Positions 58,306 to 64,000 of a stretch of DNA of 64,000 nucleotides are shown here, piece by piece. The notes under the pieces were generated by a model. The model was not told where the DNA came from. It searched no databases and saw nothing but the letters and a program-made list of their open reading frames with translations. Position 1 is the stretch's first letter. Each line of letters begins with the position of its first letter. The position numbers and the translations under genes are program-made. The stretch covers positions 28,030,602 through 28,094,601 of the forward strand of contig JAUJPP010000003.1 in the NCBI GenBank assembly GCA_030562195.1. Reading direction: 5' to 3'. The DNA comes from Nipponacmea schrenckii (Eukaryota; Mollusca; Gastropoda; Lottiidae).

Positions 58306-58765
58306 TCTGTATTTTATTGATGAATTGAGATAATTATGTTAAACTTCTTTTTAACAAGATTTGAAATTTGCTGATTCTACAATTTTTTTTATGATATTAA
58401 AATCTCATTTGTTAGTCTGCAACTAAAATATTCATGTCAATTCTTACGATTGAGTAAATTGCTTCACAAATCATCAGGTTCTTTAATTCACACTTTGATG
58501 ATATAATTGATATATTTTAAAATTCAAAACTCTGTAGATGTAAACTCTGTTTCAATCGACTGTTGAAATCACTTCATTTAAATTTATTGAGATTTAAAAT
58601 ATACAAGTTGTTGATTTTACTGAAACTCCAATCGTATTCCATTTACCGTTTCTCACAACAGTAAATATTAAATTTAAAACTCCATTTATCACCATCAAAT
58701 GATATTATCAGTGAGTTCTAGATTCTGAAACGTTGAGATGTTTTTGAGAATTAACTGCTGTTATA

Positions 58766-59200
58766 TTAAAGGGATAATAGCTGTTAGAAGAAACATAAAA
58801 TTTTGATTTCACTCAAACTTGACAAATAACAGTATATATCCATCAGTGGACTTACCTGGTGTCATAACTACATCAAAATCCCTCTATAGTCAAGTAGTTA
58901 GTAAGAAAACGCTTAATACGTCCATTAAGCGATTTTCAAATTGTAATTATAAAGGGAAGTAACTCTAACATATAGATTTCCCGTAAGGATATTTTAGCGC
59001 TGATTTCCCAGACGCTTTTATTCCCAAACAGAATGGAATCGTCGCTTGCTCACTTTTTTGAAAAAATTTGAATATAGTTTTATTCTCGCTTTTTGAAAAT
59101 TGATAAAGTGTGGGATACATACTTATTTAACCAATAGTCAATATTAAACACAAATATAAGCCGTAGTTCGAGTGTATTCTAACGACTATTATCCCTTTAA
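58766..59200. mobile_element. TTAA-ended TIR element, long copy (435 bp)
   Basis: Left end TTAAAGGGATAATAGCTGTT, AGAAGAAACATAAAATTTTG; right end AGTGTATTCTAACGACTATT, ATCCCTTTAA. The 15-bp terminus TTAAAGGGATAATAG is perfectly inverted. The left arm then continues with TATATCCATCAGTGGACTTA and CCTGGTGTCATAAC, the family signature of 40266-40582 and 54237-54574. The interior from about 58970 is specific to this copy. Confidence 0.85.
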
Positions 59201-59616
59201 GAATTATGCTTGATGAGTTTTCATTTTTTAAACATTGTTCTATTTTGAGAATTTTAGACGAATCAAAAGAGTTTAAAGTATTGTCTGCTGGGAATATTCT
59301 GGCTCTTAGAGTTTCGTGAATTTATAGAATTTAACGTAAATAAAAACTGTTCAAGGAAAATCTTAGTTTCAGATCAAGTGAATTGATTTATTTTAGTAAT
59401 GGAATGATTTGTGGATTTCATTGTAGAAAAGATGATGTTTGGAGAATTATTTTATAGAAACTTTGTCACGTTAATATAAAAATTTAAACCATTCTGCACT
59501 TAGAACCTTGACTGATTGAGGATAGACAATATAATTACTATGTGGACTCTCTGGAAGTGATGCTGAGTTGACAAACACAGTTATAGATTGGAATCAGCTG
59601 TTCAGAATGTCTGTTT

Positions 59617-59745
59617 GGGTAACACGGTGGCTCAGTGAGCTAGACACATGCTCGCTAACCTGAAGTTCGGCAAAGGTCCAGATGACTTTGAGATTTTCCG
59701 CCCAGTTTCCCCCCTTGTCAGTGATGCAGGTCAGAGGGACACAGT
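59617..59745 (+). mobile_element. SINE 5' half
   Basis: The A-box region CGGTGGCTCAGTGAGCTAG and CTCGCTAACCTGAAG are intact, but the B box is deleted (CTGAAGTTCGGCAAAGGTCC). It continues to CCTTGTCAGTGATGCAGGTC and then stops. Complementary to the 3' half at 60943-61120. Confidence 0.85.
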
Positions 59746-60942
59746 CTGTTGTCTGTGTGTGGATTATGAGTTAAGATGAACTAGGTATTTGAAAGATAAG
59801 CGAGTGTTTTCTATGATTCAGTCTGTACAGACATATTGATTTATTCTCTTAATTTGTACTGTGAATAATCGTTAGACTTGGAACGTATGTGGTTTTCATT
59901 ATTCTTGAATTTGATACACAGATAAACGTTTCAACAATTTACAGTTGTGACAAATAGTGTGATGTAGATAATTTTCAAGGATTTTTATTTTTTCACTGGA
60001 ATTGTGTTACATTGTGATAATATTTTAATATAACTTTCTATATTAGTAACTTCAGTATATATATTTGGTGTTATTATAAGCAAGCCTTTCTCATTGACAG
60101 ATCTGCCTCTTGTTTTTGCTTGAACCAATTTTGAGCCAAAGATGCTATGTATGGACCTTCCACTAATCTAGTATGACATTGTAATACAATATTATTGAAT
60201 ATTGGTGAATACAGCTGTCTTTGTTGTAGATATTAGAATACCCTAAACCATTCTGATACAGATATTTAACTCTCTTCTGTCTGTGTTTAATCTGGAGTTT
60301 CTGTGCCTAGACTTATAACAAGAATACTGTTTAGACTAAGTATTTAAGATTGTGTGACTTCAATACATCAATGTTTTGTGTTTTTGAAGCTTAAAATGGA
60401 ACTCAGAATGGATCCAGGATGTGTTCAGACCTCTAGGCCCAAGAATTAAATTCATCTTTCCCTGGGATAAGTTGTTTATCAACTTATTTTCTTGGATGAA
60501 ATTTGGATACAATATTTTAATCAACCTGATGTGATTTTACTACTGGTTATTATTGTTGATATTTTAATTATTGGGATCATGGATAAACTCTCTTTTGGTG
60601 AATTTGTGAAGCATCTTTTAAAAGTTAAGAAAAAGTAAGCTTAAATTAAACAACAGTTCAACAAAATCAAAAAATAACTCATAAATAGAGTTTTGTCCCT
60701 TTTTCATTTTCAAGATGAGCAATAAAAGAGAGTTATACACCTTTGTTGTTTGTACCTGTTTTTACAAGGATGAGTAGTGTCCAGTAGTATGCTATGGTGG
60801 ATATTTTGCCATGACAGTGGACTAATTATTTTCTTTGAGAAACTATATCATAGACAGCCTTCAGCAGAAAGTCTTGGTTCAATCTTTTCCTTTCCAATAT
60901 CTCAATGTTTTTTACTTTTTATCACAGTTTAATCGTTCTGAC

Positions 60943-61120
60943 AATATACTGAGGCCCCGTCTGCTACAGGCTGTGTGCATGTTAAATATTCCTTGACAGT
61001 TGAAAATCGCAAAAAGAGTAGACTAAGGCCGCTGTCCTGACAAAATTTCCTTCATTGCACACTGCATAGTGTTGTTGTTTTCATTAGCCCATTGCCGGTG
61101 CAGAACATTCGGGCCTCTCC
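60943..61120 (+). mobile_element. SINE 3' half
   Basis: It starts at ACTGAGGCCCCGTCTGCTAC and runs through TTCCTTGACAGTTGAAAATC, GCAAAAAGAGTAGACTAAGG and TTCCTTCATTGCACACTGCA to GGTGCAGAAC. It lies 1.2 kb from the 5' half at 59617; the two may be pieces of one copy split by later sequence, or separate truncated insertions. Confidence 0.85.
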
Positions 61121-61557
61121 GATCTACAGAAATGAAATATTGGATTGCAGTCTGTCAGTATCTTTAAAATTATAATTATACAGAAACATCTTAATTCAAC
61201 AATCTAATCTCTTGAGGTTGTCTTATAGACATTTCATTTCTTTCCATCAATTTTTCCATGTATTTTTATGAATCATAGCTCCATGGCTGAAAAATAGTTT
61301 CAATGTCAAGGTCTGAAATAGAGTTCTGTCCCTTGGCCCATGAATTATGACAGCGCTTGACTTTTGACTTCTGCTCTTGGTTTTAAATAGCTTACTAAAT
61401 AAGCCTAGTCTCTTCTTGTTTCAGATCTTAAAACTTGAAAATACAAAATTTGCATTCAACACTATTACAAGCCTAATCTCAAAATCCACCCAATAAAATT
61501 TTGAGCTTCTTCTGATATCTATAAATTTTAATTTATTGTTTTTTTTATATTTTTCAG

Positions 61558-61588
61558 CGCTGAGAATTTATCAGATAAAGAAATAGCA
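61558..61588 (+). CDS. protein-coding exon D (31 nt micro-exon)
   Basis: The acceptor is TTTTTCAG preceded by a long T tract, and the donor GTAAGT is strong. Its first base completes a Phe codon with exon C, then it reads AENLSDKEIA and ends in phase 0. The exact phase fit, strong borders and an acidic helical peptide following SFLQKLGL in exon C argue that it is real despite its length. LSDKEI resembles the acidic (L)S(E/D)(E/K)E(I/V)E motif I associate with the IRAG/LRMP region; this is tentative. The next exon is not identified before 64000. Confidence 0.7.
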
Positions 61589-62062
61589 GTAAGTATTCTT
61601 CAATCAGTTTATTTTCCTCAGGGTAAAGTTTAGTTTTTTTAATTCTGGATAAAAACTGAATATAATCATCAGCCTCTAGTTTTTAATCTATTTCCATAGT
61701 TTCAACATAAAATAGATTTTATCAATTTATGACCCAACATTGTTTGACATTGTGACAAATAATCTACAAAATATAACATAAAACTTCATTTATTCTACAG
61801 GTTTCATCAAAAACAAATACATTTATCCATTATTTTCTCATGACTATATCTTCTTTTTCACTGATTTATTGACATCAAACTAATTCCAACAGCTGATGAC
61901 ATAACATTGTAAATATTGTGACAAAGTTGACAAGAAAGTTGGAGTAAAGATGGTTATTTCTCTTGATATCATTTTATCACTCTATTTTCATCTATTATAT
62001 GACATAACTCTGACAAGATAATTGATTTTTATTTGTCTTAATTAGACGGTGGTTAATTAATA
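61589..62062 (+). other. start of the next intron
   Basis: AT-rich sequence after the GTAAGT donor. No further exon recognised. Confidence 0.5.
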
Positions 62063-62070
62063 ACAGTAAA

Positions 62071-62509
62071 TAGGGCTGGCAAAATTTATCGAAATTCCGA
62101 TTAATCGTCGATTACTTACCTGCCGATTACGATTATCGATCTAAAATTCCATAATCGATTATCATGATTCAATAAATTATATCCAATCAATTTTTTCAAA
62201 CAACTGTTTACAAGATGGAATGAACAATACTATCACAAAACCTACCAAATAATACCGCTATCGACTTTTAATACGACACAATAACAACTATAGGCCTATA
62301 AATAACAACAGTGTAGAGCTCCATCTGCTGGGAGGATATGCTACTTTCATTTTCAAATGTACTGTGTTTACGATACTCGAATGTGGTTATCTCCCTTACT
62401 TAAAATAGACATGAAAATTCTACCGATTATTAATCGATTATCGGTCGGTGCACGTCACCGATTATTTGCCGATAATCGATATTAAAATCATAATCGATTC
62501 CCAGCCCTA
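62071..62509. mobile_element. hAT-type MITE, 439 bp, exact 8-bp target duplication
   Basis: Left end TAGGGCTGGCAA and right end TTCCCAGCCCTA are inverted, flanked on both sides by ACAGTAAA (62063-62070 and 62510-62517). An 8-bp duplication with a T/CAGGGCTGG-type terminus is characteristic of hAT elements. Subterminal regions are packed with AATCGATTA-like motifs in both orientations (CCGATTAATCGTCGATTAC, GATTATTAATCGATTATCGG), possible transposase-binding repeats. No coding capacity. Confidence 0.93.
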
Positions 62510-62665
62510 ACAGTAAAGTTTATTTACTCGAGAGATTGTAATAAAGTCTGTCAGAATATCCAACTATTGGTAATTTCTCAATATTAGATGGATGGCAACT
62601 CTTATAGAATCTATCTACAACTGATCCTTGACTTGATCTCTTGACATTGATCCTGTTTTATCCCA

Positions 62666-62965
62666 GGTCGGTCGGTGACATAGATGTTCACTAGCTTGAA
62701 TGTCTAGGGTTCCATCTCAGTAAAGGTTGAGATGAACTTTCAGTTCTTTCCAACCTGGTTTCCCCATGTCAGTGATGTAGGTCTGAGGCACTGACATGGA
62801 AAAAGCTTCACATCATTCAGATGGGACAATAAATCAAGGCCCTTTGCTGTACCAATTACAGATCCTCGACAGTTGGAAACTGCAAAGACTTGGCTACTGT
62901 TCTGGCAAAATTTCCCTCATTGCACACTAACTCATTATGTGTAGAATAGTAAGATGTAGAATGCC
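62666..62965 (+). mobile_element. SINE, nearly full copy
   Basis: The eroded head (CTAGCTTGAATGTCTAGGGT and TCCATCTCAGTAAAGGTTG) keeps a B-box-like GGGTTCCATCTC. Then follow AACCTGGTTTCCCCATGTCA, GATGGGACAATAAATCAAGG, TCCTCGACAGTTGGAAACTG and TTCCCTCATTGCACACTAAC, ending at AGTAAGATGTAGAATG. Confidence 0.85.
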
Positions 62966-63486
62966 ATTTATTTGCCTGTATTATCAGTACCCTTACATCT
63001 GGGTTGACGTGAATTATGAAGGTTATCCATCACAATGGTGATTGTATGTGAGAATAAAAGAACCTAAAATGAAAACCATGATGTTTGAAATGACCATGTT
63101 AAAAGCCTGGAGGCTGAGATAGATAAACCACAATCTAACTGTATCACATTGTTCTACATCTATATTATTACATTCTCTTCAACAATACACAATTAACTCG
63201 GACACACAACATTACCTTTTTGACATTTTAAAAAAACAAATCAGATAAAATATAGGAAAACTACATGGCAATTAGAGAGATATATCACCTCAAGGTAGAA
63301 ACTTTGGTAGTTATCTACTTCGATAAAACACAGTGGTATATAGATCATTCAATTAATTACAATTAACTTCTTAATTTGACAGGTAAAACTTGGTTAATGA
63401 TAATTATATAGTTTGATAATGATCTAACTGGAACACAAGATAATACGAAATTTAACCTGTCTACTCTTCTAGATACAAATTATTTA
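62966..63486. other. intron sequence without recognised features
   Basis: AT-rich, apparently single-copy; no exon supported. Confidence 0.5.
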
Positions 63487-63718
63487 GACAATTTACCTTG
63501 CAGACAATTTACCTTGCAGACAATTTACCTTGCAGACAATTTACCTTGCAGACAATTTACCTTGCAGACAATTTACCTTGCAGACAATTTACCTTACAGA
63601 CAATTTACCTTACAGACAATTTACCTTGCAGACAATTTACCTTACAGACAATTTACCTTGCAGACAATTTACCTTGCAGACAATTTACCTTGCAGACAAT
63701 TTACCTTGCAGACAATTT
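63487..63718. repeat. 16-bp array (about 14 units)
   Basis: Nearly perfect ACAATTTACCTTGCAG units, with TTACAG in a few. Because 16 is not a multiple of three, a 48-nt super-period gives three overlapping open frames, all artefacts. Confidence 0.97.
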
Positions 63719-64000
63719 ATGAATACTAAATAGGATTGTTAATTACCCATCAAACCTTTGTTTGTACCTTTACAAATTTGTTAGCGATTCCAAAGGCTTT
63801 ACATTCATGGTTTCAATGGGCAAGGTACAATATATGGTGTTAGTTTGTACTAGTGTACATTCTCTGATCAATACTGTCCACAAAAAAATAAATGAAAATC
63901 TTCTCAGAGTATTTATCATTCAAAATTCAAAGAAAAAGGACCGGTCTATCTTTCCACTCCTTCTGTAGGTTTCAAACCCCCTTCCCTTGAGTTTAAACCC
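63719..64000. other. window end, no recognised feature
   Basis: A 68-codon frame at 63762-63968 is AT-rich without a recognisable domain. The sequence turns C-rich at the very end. Confidence 0.4.

Larger units (their letters stand above)
54930..61557 (+). other. intron (about 6.6 kb)
   Basis: Between exon C (donor GTAAGT) and exon D (acceptor TTTTTCAG), interrupting a codon in phase 2. It contains two SINE pieces, a reverse SINE, one TTAA element, a 61-bp repeat and a decayed palindromic MITE (about 55310-55430). Otherwise plain AT-rich sequence; 56000-58150 shows nothing I can call, apart from a loose GGTGGTCGCTAAT repeat near 56850-56980. Confidence 0.75.

Overview
The window looks like intronic DNA from an AT-rich, intron-rich, repeat-dense invertebrate genome. 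A mollusc is my best guess, from the tRNA-derived SINE and the many short TIR elements, but this is inference. There are no bacterial-style genes, no rRNA and no free-standing tRNA gene. Almost every longer open frame is a tandem repeat read through without stops.

I can support one protein-coding gene, on the + strand, and only part of it lies here. Its exons are 23019-23097 (with an identical duplicate at 17956-18034), 23363-23493, 54709-54929 and 61558-61588. All have AG/GT borders, and their phases chain without error (0-1, 1-0, 0-2, 2-0). They join into one stop-free reading frame of about 154 codons, separated by introns of about 0.27, 31.2 and 6.6 kb. The protein is hydrophilic, with a proline-rich stretch followed by SFLQKLGL and, across the last junction, AENLSDKEIA. 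That pattern vaguely recalls the region before the coiled coil of IRAG/LRMP (IP3-receptor-associated) proteins; this is a tentative idea. The gene continues outside the window at both ends.

Layout: 1-3195 is a 61-bp satellite-like array cut by the window edge. 3.2-13.5 kb holds SINE pieces, small arrays, an odd homopolymer-rich stretch (about 9.4-11.5 kb), a hAT-like element and a 25-bp array. 13.79-23.18 kb is a tandem duplication of about 4.3 and 4.7 kb that carries the first exon twice; its junction lies in a 21-bp minisatellite. 23.5-54.7 kb is the giant intron, holding arrays with units from 18 to 95 bp, SINE copies, and non-autonomous DNA transposons including a 1.76-kb TTA-flanked element, a 1.04-kb TTAA-flanked element and two TACGCCCA-ended elements. 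54.9-61.6 kb is mostly plain intron with a few elements. 61.6-64 kb has a clean 439-bp hAT-type element with an exact 8-bp target duplication, a SINE and a 16-bp array.

Tandem repeats alone cover roughly a quarter of the window. The most interesting points are: the duplicated 79-nt exon, whose joint inclusion would break the frame; paired loci that show minisatellites before and after expansion; TIR-element arms that appear to have seeded tandem arrays; higher-order structure inside arrays; and stretches whose homopolymer-like errors suggest assembly or polishing problems.
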